From NCBI GenBank assembly GCA_017859655.1, contig JAFMMO010000004.1:1-46270 (forward strand): a stretch of DNA of 46,270 bases. The letters are read 5' to 3'. The DNA comes from Pseudomonadota bacterium (GTDB lineage: Bacteria > Planctomycetota > UBA8108 > UBA1146). Shown here piece by piece: positions 1 to 8,302 of this stretch. Position numbers and translations under genes: made by a program. The notes beneath the pieces are model-generated. The model had not been told where the DNA came from. It was given only the letters and a program-made list of their open reading frames with translations, and did not search any database. Every line of letters begins with the position of its first letter. Position 1 is the first letter of the stretch.

Positions 1-1360
1 CGACCGTGGGGACCCCGTCGATCGGCTCGAGGCCCAGCCCCGAGTCCATCGCGAGCCAGTGATCGAGGAGGATCGAGCCGTCGCCGACCTCCTCCCCCCT
101 CAGCTTGATCCGGTAGTCCCCCGGCTTCAGCTGCATGTTGTCCCGGATCCGCACCGGCGGGATCACGAGCCCCAGCTCGCTCGCCAGCTGCTCCCGGATC
201 AGGGAGACCCGATGGAGGAGCCCCCCCCCGTCGCCGGGGTCGACGAGCCCCACCAGCCCGTAGCCCACCTCGAGCTCGAGGGGGTCGACCACGGGGAGCT
301 GGACCTCCCGCGGCGAGGCCTCGGTCGCCTCCCCCGCCTCCTGCGCGGCCTCGCGCTCCTCCTCGACCGCGATCCGCTGCTGCTCCTCCCGGGTGAGGAA
401 GGCGACCGCCCCGAGCACCGTCGCTCCGAGGAGCAGCACCCAGGCCGGCAGGCCGACCGGGATGAGGACGATCAGGAAGCCGGCGGTGATCAGGATCGCG
501 CGCGGGTTCGAGAAGACCTGGCCCACGAGGTCGGAGCCGAGGTCGGTCGGGGTCGACGAGCGCGTCACGATGAGGCCCGCGGAGATGGAGATCACCAGGG
601 CGGGGATCTGGCTCACGAGCCCGTCCCCGATGGTCAGGACGGTGAAGGTCTCGATCGACCGCCCGGCGGACCAGCCGTTCATGAGGGTTCCGATGATGAG
701 ACCCCCGGCGATGTTGATCAGGGTGATGATGATCCCCGCGATCGCATCCCCGCGGACGAACTTGCTCGCTCCGTCCATCGCGCCGTAGAAGTCGGCCTCG
801 CGGTTGATCCGGTCCCGCCTCTCCTTCGCGGTCTGCTCATCGATGAGGCCGGCGTTCAGGTCCGCATCGATGGAGAGCTGCTGTCCCGGCATCTTGTCGA
901 GCGTGAACCGGGCCGCGACCTCGGCGATCCGACCGGAGCCCTTGGTGATGACCACGAACTGGATCACCACGAGCACCACGAAGATGATGAAGCCCACCAC
1001 CGCGTTCCCCCGGGTCACGAAGTCCCCGAAGAGCTGGATCACCTCCCCCGCCGCGGCGGTCCCCTCGTCCCGCGCATCCGCGAGGATCAGTCGCGTCGAT
1101 GCGATGTTCAGGGCGAGGCGGTAGAGGGTCGTCAGGAGGAGGAGGGACGGGAACACGGCGAAGTCGAGGGCCTGCTTCACGTAGACCGTGGTGAGGAGGA
1201 TCAGGATGGAGAAGGTGAGGTTGATGGAGAGGAGGACATCCATCACCACCGTCGGCAGCGGCTTCAGGATGACCACGAGGATGCCGATCAGGGCCGCGAC
1301 GAGGACGAGGTCGCGGTTGCGCCCGATCGGCCCGGCCAGCTGGGCGAGGCGGTCGCTCAT
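1..1360 (-). CDS. flhA: Flagellar biosynthesis protein FlhA (partial, C-terminus beyond window start)
   Basis: Minus-strand translation from ATG at 1360 reads MSDRLAQLAGPIGRNRDLVLVAALIGILVVILKPLP...FAVFPSLLLLTTLYRLALNIASTRLIL...; FlhA family; overlaps flhB stop (ATGA). Confidence 0.95.
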   Translation of the reverse strand, partial: MSDRLAQLAGPIGRNRDLVLVAALIGILVVILKPLPTVVMDVLLSINLTFSILILLTTVYVKQALDFAVFPSLLLLTTLYRLALNIASTRLILADARDEGTAAAGEVIQLFGDFVTRGNAVVGFIIFVVLVVIQFVVITKGSGRIAEVAARFTLDKMPGQQLSIDADLNAGLIDEQTAKERRDRINREADFYGAMDGASKFVRGDAIAGIIITLINIAGGLIIGTLMNGWSAGRSIETFTVLTIGDGLVSQIPALVISISAGLIVTRSSTPTDLGSDLVGQVFSNPRAILITAGFLIVLIPVGLPAWVLLLGATVLGAVAFLTREEQQRIAVEEEREAAQEAGEATEASPREVQLPVVDPLELEVGYGLVGLVDPGDGGGLLHRVSLIREQLASELGLVIPPVRIRDNMQLKPGDYRIKLRGEEVGDGSILLDHWLAMDSGLGLEPIDGVPTV

Positions 1361-2457
1361 GCGTTCACCCGCCTTCCGGTGCGCTCAACGGTTCGGAACA
1401 CGAAGCTGAGCACCTCCGCGACCGCCTGGTAGAGGTCGGGGGGGATCTCCTCCCCCACCTCGGTCGTGCTGAAGATGGAGCGGGCGAGCGGCGGCTCCTC
1501 CACCACGGCCACCCCATGCTCGCGGGCCAGCTCCCGGATGCGCAGGGCGATGTGATCCTGCCCCTTCGCCACGAGGCGCGGGGCGGCCATCGACTCCTCG
1601 TCGTACTTCAGCGCGCAGGAGAAGTGCGTCGGGTTCGTGATCACCACATCCGCCGCGGGGACATCGTGCATCATCCGCTGCAGCGCGAGCTGCTGCTGGA
1701 TCCTCCGGCGCCGCTCCTTGAGCTTCGGGTCCCCCTCCATCCGCTTCAGCTCCTCCCGGACCTCCTGCTTCGTCATGCGGAGGTCCTGCTCGTGCTGCCA
1801 GCGCTGATAGGCCAAGTCCACGATGGCGAGGAGCAGGAGGGCGATCCCGGCGCGCATCGCGAGTCCGAAGAGCTGGGACATCGAGTAGCTCCACGCCTGC
1901 TCGGTCGTCGCGTGAAGCAGGCTCGCCAGATGATCCTCCGAGGAGTCGAGGAGGATCGCCTCGTATCCCGACCACAGCACCAGGCCCACGATCGTCAGCT
2001 TCACGAGGCCGAACACGAGGCGCATCACGCCCCGCCGCGAGAGGATCCGCTTCGCCCCCTTGATCGGATCGAGCTTGGTGATGTCGAGCTCCAGCGGCTT
2101 GGTCGTGATCCGGAACCCGATCTGCAGGACGTTGACCGCGAGGGCGATCACCATGAGCCCGAGGAGGAGCGGCAGCAGCAATCGGAGGAGGATCGGGAGC
2201 CAGTGCACGCCCTGATGGATCACCGCATCGACCGAGAAGACCCCGCCCGAGATCCCGCCCCACGAGGCACCCATCACGCGCGCCGCCCCCGCGAGCAGGG
2301 TGCTCGAGAGGATGTGGAGGATCAGGGAGGCGCCGATGAGGAGGAGGGCGGAGTTCAGGTCGCCGCTGCGCGCGACCTGCCCCTTCTCCCGCGCCTCCTC
2401 CCGCTTCCGGGGGGAGGCGGGCTCGGTCTTCTCACCGCTGTCGATGTCGTCCGCCAC
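1357..2457 (-). CDS. flhB: Flagellar biosynthesis protein FlhB
   Basis: 366 aa; DIDSGEKTEPASPRKREEAREKGQVARS start and NPTH autocleavage motif (VVITNPTHFSCALKY). Confidence 0.97.
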   Translation of the reverse strand: MADDIDSGEKTEPASPRKREEAREKGQVARSGDLNSALLLIGASLILHILSSTLLAGAARVMGASWGGISGGVFSVDAVIHQGVHWLPILLRLLLPLLLGLMVIALAVNVLQIGFRITTKPLELDITKLDPIKGAKRILSRRGVMRLVFGLVKLTIVGLVLWSGYEAILLDSSEDHLASLLHATTEQAWSYSMSQLFGLAMRAGIALLLLAIVDLAYQRWQHEQDLRMTKQEVREELKRMEGDPKLKERRRRIQQQLALQRMMHDVPAADVVITNPTHFSCALKYDEESMAAPRLVAKGQDHIALRIRELAREHGVAVVEEPPLARSIFSTTEVGEEIPPDLYQAVAEVLSFVFRTVERTGRRVNA

Positions 2458-2463
2458 CGGGCA

Positions 2464-3285
2464 TCATCCTCTCCACATCAGGAGGAGCTGGTCGAGCATC
2501 TCCACCGACACCTGCATCCCGGCCGCGAAGACCTCCCCCACGAGCGGGAGGATCATCCAGACCGTGAAGAGGCCCAGCAGGATCCGAATCGTGAAGCCGA
2601 GGATGAAGACGTTCATCTCCGGCACCGAGCGGGCGAGGATCGCCATGGCGCCGGTCGCGAGCATCAGCCCGACCATCCCCGGCAGGGCGATCCTCAGCCC
2701 GTTGCGGAAGAGGTCGTTCCCCGTGTCCACCACGAGGAACTCCGGGTCGAGGAGCGCGCCGCCGGCTCCGATCGCCGCGACCATCCCTCCGGGTGGGAGG
2801 ACGGTGAACGACTGGTTCGCCGCATCGACGACGAGCTGCGTCCCCCCCAGGATGACGAAGAGCACCAGTCCGAGGGTGAAGAAGAGCTGCGTGGTGATCG
2901 CGCTCTGCCCCTCGCTGATCGGATCGAAGACCTCGCCGATCGCGAAGCCGATCTCCTGACCCACGATGTGCCCCGCGAGCTGCATCGCGAGGACCATGAC
3001 CGAGGCGATCCATCCGATCATCCAACCGATCGCGAGCTCGGTCCCGACCGCGAGGACGAGGGCGACCTCCGACTCGAGGAGGCGCAGGAGGGCGCCGTCC
3101 GCCGACCGCCCCCAGATCACCGGGAACATGACCAGGGCGAGGAGCACCCCCACCCAGAGCCGGACCGGGACCGGGAAGCCGCGGTTCGAGAACAGGGGCG
3201 CCGACAGCAGCACTCCGGTGATCCGGAAGAACACCAGGAGGAACACCACCAGCGCCTCGGTCGACTCGATCGGCAGGACCGGCAT
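2464..3285 (-). CDS. fliR: Flagellar biosynthetic protein FliR
   Basis: 273 aa polytopic; position fliQ-fliR-flhB and sequence (FFRITGVLLSAPLFSNRGFPVPVRLWVGVLLALVMFP). Confidence 0.95.
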   Translation of the reverse strand: MPVLPIESTEALVVFLLVFFRITGVLLSAPLFSNRGFPVPVRLWVGVLLALVMFPVIWGRSADGALLRLLESEVALVLAVGTELAIGWMIGWIASVMVLAMQLAGHIVGQEIGFAIGEVFDPISEGQSAITTQLFFTLGLVLFVILGGTQLVVDAANQSFTVLPPGGMVAAIGAGGALLDPEFLVVDTGNDLFRNGLRIALPGMVGLMLATGAMAILARSVPEMNVFILGFTIRILLGLFTVWMILPLVGEVFAAGMQVSVEMLDQLLLMWRG

Positions 3286-3291
3286 CCGCCA

Positions 3292-3564
3292 TCACCCCCA
3301 GACCTGCTGCAGCTGCTCGAAGGTCTGCCAGGTGTACTCGACGGCCCACATCAGCAGAGAGGGGAGCAGGAAGATGAGGGTCAGCACCATCGCCACGATC
3401 TTCGGCACGAAGGTCAGCGTCTGGTCCTGGATCTGGGTGACCGCCTGGAAGACGCTGATGGCCAGCCCGACCACCAGCCCGACGAGGAGCAGGGGCAGCG
3501 ACAGCCTCAGGGTGGCCCAGAGGGCGTCCTGCGCGTTCTGGATGACGAAGTCGAACGGGTCCAT
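3292..3564 (-). CDS. fliQ: Flagellar biosynthetic protein FliQ
   Basis: 90 aa, two TM segments, LLVGLVVGLAISVFQAVTQIQDQTLTFVPKI typical of FliQ. Confidence 0.96.
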   Translation of the reverse strand: MDPFDFVIQNAQDALWATLRLSLPLLLVGLVVGLAISVFQAVTQIQDQTLTFVPKIVAMVLTLIFLLPSLLMWAVEYTWQTFEQLQQVWG

Positions 3565-3582
3565 CCCCGTCCTCCCCTCTGG

Positions 3583-4425
3583 TCAGGCGACCCCGGACTG
3601 GAAGCTGAGCATCAGCTGCTCGACGATCTTCCCCCACCCGTCGACGAGGACGAAGATGAGGATCTTGAACGGCAGCGAGACCACCACGGGCGGCAGCATC
3701 ATCATCCCCATGGAGATCAGCACCGAGGCGATCACCATGTCGATCACCACGAACGGCAGGTAGATGAGGAAGCCCATCTCGAACGCCCGCTCCAGTTCGC
3801 TCAGGACGAAGGCGGAGACCACCGCTGTGGTCGGCACCGCCTCGAGGATCGTGCCCCAGTCCTTCTCGGGGTCGAGCTCGTAGCGCTGGTAGAGCTCCGG
3901 GCTCGTGATCTCCGTCATCAGCAGGAGGTCGTCCGGGTGGATGTGATCGAACATGAAGCTGCGGATTCGCTGCACCGAGTACTCGATCGTCTCCTCACCG
4001 CTGAGCTGCTCGTTCATGTAGGGGTCGAGCGCGTTCTCGTAGATGTCCCCCCAGGTCGGAGCCATCACCGTGAAGGTGAGAATGAGGCCGAGCCCGATGA
4101 TGATCTGGTTCGGGGGCACCTCCTGCGTCCCGAGCGCGCGGCGCACGAAGCCGAGCACGATGATGATGCGCGTGAAGCAGGTGGTCATCAGGAGGATCGC
4201 GGGCGCGATCGTCAGGACGGTGAGGATCGCGGCGATCCGCAGGGAGACGGAGAGGTCGGAAGGCGCCCCGGAGATCGCCCGCTCGAGCACTCCATCCCCG
4301 TCCGCGGCCTCCGCGTGCGGCGGAGCGAGTCCCCCGAGCACGAGGAGCAGCATCCCCGCCACGAGGAGACCTCGGAGGGCGCGGGCCAGCGGCGTCGGTC
4401 GCCGCGACCGGAGCGTGGTGCTCAT
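3583..4425 (-). CDS. fliP: Flagellar biosynthetic protein FliP
   Basis: Start at MSTTLRSRRP (4425), signal peptide, then SLRIAAILTVLTIAPAILLMTTCFTRIIIVLGFVRRALGTQEVPPNQIIIGLGLILTFTVMAP; overlaps fliO stop. Confidence 0.95.
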   Translation of the reverse strand: MSTTLRSRRPTPLARALRGLLVAGMLLLVLGGLAPPHAEAADGDGVLERAISGAPSDLSVSLRIAAILTVLTIAPAILLMTTCFTRIIIVLGFVRRALGTQEVPPNQIIIGLGLILTFTVMAPTWGDIYENALDPYMNEQLSGEETIEYSVQRIRSFMFDHIHPDDLLLMTEITSPELYQRYELDPEKDWGTILEAVPTTAVVSAFVLSELERAFEMGFLIYLPFVVIDMVIASVLISMGMMMLPPVVVSLPFKILIFVLVDGWGKIVEQLMLSFQSGVA

Positions 4426-5168
4426 CCCCGCCCCCTCTCCCGGCCCGGCTCGTCCCGGCGCCAGTCGGCGACCATGCTCTTCAGGCGGGAGATCTCGCGA
4501 CGGTAGGGCTCGAAGCGGGACTCCTCGCGCGACTCCGCCTCCGCCACCCACTCCGGGAGCGGGTCACCCTCGCCATAGACCTCCTGCACCGAGGCGAACC
4601 GGGCGGCGAAGGACTCCTCCGGGGGGACGGCGCCCGCGATCTCCGCGGGGTCGGTGATCTCGCCCAGGCGGTTGATCCGGTCCGGCGTCACGCCGAGCAC
4701 GAGCAGGCGGCCGGCCACCTGGGTCACGACGATCTGCTGCTTCGGGCCCACGGGAGCCCGGGCGATGACCCTGATCAGCTGGCGATTCGTCGGGGTCACG
4801 GCGCCCGGGAGGATCCGGCGGATGAGGTGAAGCGTCCCGATCGCGAGCCCGAGCACGACCACCAGCCAGAGGAGCGTGCGCACGACGGTGGCGCCCGTGG
4901 ATGGTCTCGCCGCGGCGGCGGGGCTCCCCCGGCCGGTCCGCTCGGCGGCGCGCCGCAGCGTCGGGCTCTCGGTGCCCGCGGCCTCGGGGGAACCCCCACC
5001 GTCGCCGCCGACCTGGAAGCCCCCCGCTCCGCGGACTCCCCCGCCCCCGTCCCACGCGCTCTGGGCGGACAGGCTGACGGGCGCGAGGAGGAGGCCCCCC
5101 CCGCACAGTCCGACGATGACGACAGAGACGAGGCCGCGCAGGACGCGCGGCGTCGAACCCCTCTCCAT
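4422..5168 (-). CDS. fliO: FliO-like flagellar biosynthesis protein
   Basis: 248 aa; signal peptide, low-complexity linker, one TM, C-terminal domain VIARAPVGPKQQIVVTQVAGRLLVLGVTPDRINRLGEI; immediately upstream of fliP. Confidence 0.85.
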   Translation of the reverse strand: MERGSTPRVLRGLVSVVIVGLCGGGLLLAPVSLSAQSAWDGGGGVRGAGGFQVGGDGGGSPEAAGTESPTLRRAAERTGRGSPAAAARPSTGATVVRTLLWLVVVLGLAIGTLHLIRRILPGAVTPTNRQLIRVIARAPVGPKQQIVVTQVAGRLLVLGVTPDRINRLGEITDPAEIAGAVPPEESFAARFASVQEVYGEGDPLPEWVAEAESREESRFEPYRREISRLKSMVADWRRDEPGRERGRG

Positions 5169-5179
5169 GTCTCACCCCT

Positions 5180-5200
5180 CTCGACCCGGTCTCCCGGGTC
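5180..5200. repeat. 21-bp direct repeat copy 1 (CTCGACCCGGTCTCCCGGGTC), contains a 7-bp stem hairpin
   Basis: Identical to 5590-5610. Confidence 0.9.
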
Positions 5201-5234
5201 GTCGCTCTCTCGTTCCCGGGGACTCGATCGGGCG

Positions 5235-5253
5235 CGCGCGCATCCTGCGCGCG
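5235..5253. other. 8-bp perfect inverted repeat CGCGCGCA-TCC-TGCGCGCG in the fliN-fliO gap
   Basis: Read directly. Confidence 0.7.
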
Positions 5254-5301
5254 GTTCACCTCGCTCGATCCGTCCCCCGCGTGAAGCCCGCGGCGACCGG
5301 C

Positions 5302-5847
5302 TCAGGTCGCCTGCGTGGGCAGCTCGCGATGGAAGACCTCGGTGATGCGGATGCAGAAGCTCTCGTTCAGGACGAGCACCTCCCCGCGCGCGATCACCTT
5401 GTCGTTGACGTAGATGTCCAGCGGGTCTCCCGCCAGACGCTCCAGCTCGACCACCGAGCCCTGCCCGAGGCGCAGGATGTCCTTGAGGTGCATCCGGCCC
5501 CGCCCGAGCTCGACCTTCACCTGGAGATGCACATCCCGCAGGAGATCGAGGTTCTGATCGACGAGGTCCGCCCCCATCGGCGGCATCGGCTCGACCCGGT
5601 CTCCCGGGTCCCGACGGACCGCCCCCGGCGCGGTGGCGGCATCGACGGTCGCGAGGATCTCCTCGTACCCGTCGAGCGCCTCGCGCAGGAGCTGCTCCAC
5701 CTCGCCGACATCGACGACCGCCGTCGGCGCGGCGGGCGCCGGGGTCGCCGTACTGGCCGGGCTCTCGGCCGCCGGTCCCGCCTCCTGCGTCCCGGCCGGC
5801 TCCTGGGGCCCCGGCTCTTCCCGGGGCTCGTGCGGCTCGTTGCTCAT
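5302..5847 (-). CDS. fliN: Flagellar motor switch protein FliN
   Basis: C-terminal SpoA domain LLRDVHLQVKVELGRGRMHLKDILRLGQGSVVELERLAGDPLDIYVNDKVIARGEVLVLNESFCIRITEV; about 90 aa N-terminal extension. Confidence 0.95.
   Translation of the reverse strand: MSNEPHEPREEPGPQEPAGTQEAGPAAESPASTATPAPAAPTAVVDVGEVEQLLREALDGYEEILATVDAATAPGAVRRDPGDRVEPMPPMGADLVDQNLDLLRDVHLQVKVELGRGRMHLKDILRLGQGSVVELERLAGDPLDIYVNDKVIARGEVLVLNESFCIRITEVFHRELPTQAT
5590..5610. repeat. 21-bp direct repeat copy 2, inside fliN
   Basis: Identical to 5180-5200. Confidence 0.9.
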
Positions 5848-5854
5848 CCGCGCC

Positions 5855-6469
5855 TCATCTCGCCTTGAGTTGCTCGTAGCTGACCCGGATCACGCACTCA
5901 CCGAGTCCCGCGAGGTCCCGACTCCGGGAGGGATCCCGCAGCCAGGCCTCGATCTCCTGCTCCAGCTTCACGGAGCGCCGCTTCACGTGCTCCACCCCGA
6001 CCTCGAGGAGGAAGGCGCGGATCTGGGCCCGAAGCTCGTCCTGAATGACGGCCTCCGCGCCCTCATTCTCCCCGAAGAGGGTCTGGAGCATCTCGCTGGC
6101 GTCCTTGTTGAAGGACACCGAGACCCCCTTGAGGGTCACCTCGATCGAACGACCCGGGCTCTGGGGATTCGGCATGGAGTGGCTGACATCCCCGACCTCG
6201 ATCACCGAGCCGGCGACGAGCCCCTTCAGGGTCTCCATGCGGAGGGACGGACCGGCCTCGGCCGGCTCCGGAGCTCCGGCCCCGGCGGAGCCGCCCCCGA
6301 TGATGCTGAAGACGAAGGCGACGATGACGGCCTCGACGACCATTGCGCCTCCCAGGATCAGCAGCCAGGGCCGCGACTTCCTCCGACCGGCGGAGACGGG
6401 CTTCTCCGCCTCCTCCTCGATGATCTGCTCGGCCTCGAGGTCGACGCCGGCGATGGGCTTCTCAGCCAC
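5855..6469 (-). CDS. fliL: Flagellar basal body-associated protein FliL-like
   Basis: 204 aa, one N-terminal TM after short cytoplasmic tail, C-terminal VKLEQEIEAWLRDPSRSRDLAGLGECVIRVSYEQLKAR; between motB and fliN. Confidence 0.75.
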   Translation of the reverse strand: MAEKPIAGVDLEAEQIIEEEAEKPVSAGRRKSRPWLLILGGAMVVEAVIVAFVFSIIGGGSAGAGAPEPAEAGPSLRMETLKGLVAGSVIEVGDVSHSMPNPQSPGRSIEVTLKGVSVSFNKDASEMLQTLFGENEGAEAVIQDELRAQIRAFLLEVGVEHVKRRSVKLEQEIEAWLRDPSRSRDLAGLGECVIRVSYEQLKAR

Positions 6470-6479
6470 GGGAGTGCTC

Positions 6480-7223
6480 CTATTCCGTCTTCTCGGCTTC
6501 GCGGTCGACCAGCTCCTGCACCGGCTCCGGTGTCAGGACGATGACGACGCGGTCACGCTTGCGGAGGCGCTCGATGTCGGTCAGCTCCTCGTAGCGGAGC
6601 GGATCGTTCCAGCGAGTCGCCAGTTCCAGTCTCAGATGGTGGATCCCCTCCTCCTCGGGGGAGGGCTCGGTGAGGACATCACCGACGGCACGGCAGCGCT
6701 CGTAGGCGAGGCGGGACTCGTCCCCCTCCCCCTCGATTCGGGAGGCCACCCCCACGACGCGGACCCGGTTCCAGCCGCCGCGCAGGCGACGGCTGACGCT
6801 CCGGATGACCTCACGCCCCTCGGCGGAGAGCTCCGCGGAGCCGGGCTCGAAGGCGACGTCCCCCTCGATGTCGATGTGGAGGTCGTCCTTCACCCGGTGG
6901 ACCGAGGCGAACTCGCCGAAGGGATTGGAGATCGGCTGCTCCATCCGCCCCTCCTGCTCGCTCGTCGAGGTCGCGGAGATCTCGGAGAGGCTGCTCAGCA
7001 TCGTGACGGCGTCGTCGAGGTCGATGAGGGAGAGCTCGTCGGCGTCCGATTCGGTCTGCACCGCGAACACGACATCGAAGAGCTTCTCGGACTTGATCTC
7101 GGAGATGGAGAAGAGCAGCACGAAGAAGCAGAGGAGGAGCGACATCATGTCCCCGAAGGTGACCATCCACTCGGGGGCCCCCTCGACGACGGTGATCGGC
7201 TGCGCCTTCCTCTTGCCGCTCAT
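6480..7223 (-). CDS. motB: Flagellar motor stator protein MotB (OmpA-like C-terminus)
   Basis: EWMVTFGDMMSLLLCFFVLLFSISEIK plug/TM and OmpA-type C-terminus. Confidence 0.95.
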   Translation of the reverse strand: MSGKRKAQPITVVEGAPEWMVTFGDMMSLLLCFFVLLFSISEIKSEKLFDVVFAVQTESDADELSLIDLDDAVTMLSSLSEISATSTSEQEGRMEQPISNPFGEFASVHRVKDDLHIDIEGDVAFEPGSAELSAEGREVIRSVSRRLRGGWNRVRVVGVASRIEGEGDESRLAYERCRAVGDVLTEPSPEEEGIHHLRLELATRWNDPLRYEELTDIERLRKRDRVVIVLTPEPVQELVDREAEKTE

Positions 7224-7972
7224 GCCGCCACCCTCTCCACCGGGGCCAGGAAGATCTGGAGCTTCTGCTCGACGACCTTCGGGTTGTCACCGGACTGGAT
7301 GGCGATGATCCCCTCCGTGACGATGCCCATGCGCGCCAGCTCCATGTCGGTCCGGACCTGGAGCTTGTCGGCGAGGGGCAGCGCGACCATGTTCGCGAGC
7401 ATCGCCCCGTAGAGGGTGGTCAGGAGCGCGATCGCCATGTTCGGGGCGATCTGGCTCGGGTCCTTCATGTTCTGCAGCATCAGGACGAGCCCGATGAGGG
7501 TCCCGATCATCCCGAAGGCGGGCGCGTACTTGCCGAGGAGCTCGAAGACCTGCTTGCCCGCGCGGTGGCGGCCGGCGAGGTTCGACATCTCCGACTCCAG
7601 CGTGACCGCGATCGACTCCGGATCGGAGCCGTCGACCGCGAGCTGCAGTCCCCGGGCGAGGAACGGGTCCTCGACCTCTCCGAGCACGCCCTCGAGGGCG
7701 AGGATCCCATCCCGCCGCGCGATCTCACCGAACCGGACGACCTCCGCCACGAGGGCGGAGTTCGAGGTCTTCCGGGTGAAGAACGCGTTCTTCAGGATGC
7801 TCGGCGCCTTCAGGACACGCTCCAGCGGCAGGCTGAGGAGCGTGGCCGCGATCCCGCCACCGATGACGATCAGGGCCGACGGCACATCGATGAAGTTCGG
7901 GAGCGCTCCGCCGATGGCGGCGAGCACCAGGGCGACTCCCAGGATCAGTCCGATGATCGTCGAAAGGTCCAT
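7220..7972 (-). CDS. motA: Flagellar motor stator protein MotA
   Basis: Start MDLSTIIGLILGVALVLAAIGG at 7972; ExbB/MotA region FGMIGTLIGLVLMLQNMKDPSQIAPNMAIALLTTLYGAMLANMVALPLADKL. Confidence 0.96.
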   Translation of the reverse strand: MDLSTIIGLILGVALVLAAIGGALPNFIDVPSALIVIGGGIAATLLSLPLERVLKAPSILKNAFFTRKTSNSALVAEVVRFGEIARRDGILALEGVLGEVEDPFLARGLQLAVDGSDPESIAVTLESEMSNLAGRHRAGKQVFELLGKYAPAFGMIGTLIGLVLMLQNMKDPSQIAPNMAIALLTTLYGAMLANMVALPLADKLQVRTDMELARMGIVTEGIIAIQSGDNPKVVEQKLQIFLAPVERVAA

Positions 7973-8066
7973 GACACTTCTCCAGCACGGCCCCGGTCCG
8001 CCGGGGCACGGGAGATCCCCTCTGCCAGTGGCCGGCCCCCCCATGGGAGCCGGACCCTCCCTGCTG

Positions 8067-8261
8067 TCAGGCGGTGGCGAACGCCCGCAGCAGTCGACCG
8101 TGCTCGACGACCCGCTCGACGATCTCGTCGGGGGTCTCCTGCACGATCATTCGCTCTCCGTGGACGAGAGTGACCAGCGTGTCCGGCGTCCGCTCCACGG
8201 TCTTGATCAGCTCGCAGTTCAGCAGGAACGGCGTGCCGCCGAGGCGCGTCAGTCGGATCAT
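8067..8261 (-). CDS. flbD: FlbD family flagellar protein
   Basis: 64 aa MIRLTRLGGTPFLLNCELIKTVERTPDTLVTLVHGERMIVQETPDEIVERV; FlbD between flgE and motA. Confidence 0.92.
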   Translation of the reverse strand: MIRLTRLGGTPFLLNCELIKTVERTPDTLVTLVHGERMIVQETPDEIVERVVEHGRLLRAFATA

Positions 8262-8302
8262 GGTCTCCCTCCTCCCTTTCCTTCCGGGCTCCGGCTCGCG
8301 AC

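Noticed and set aside
59-4506. Long plus-strand ORFs (59-1432, 1516-4506) opposite flhA-fliO
   Set aside because: Shadow ORFs caused by high GC; His/Asp/Arg/Glu-rich low-complexity translations with no family resemblance, while the opposite strand encodes clear flagellar proteins.
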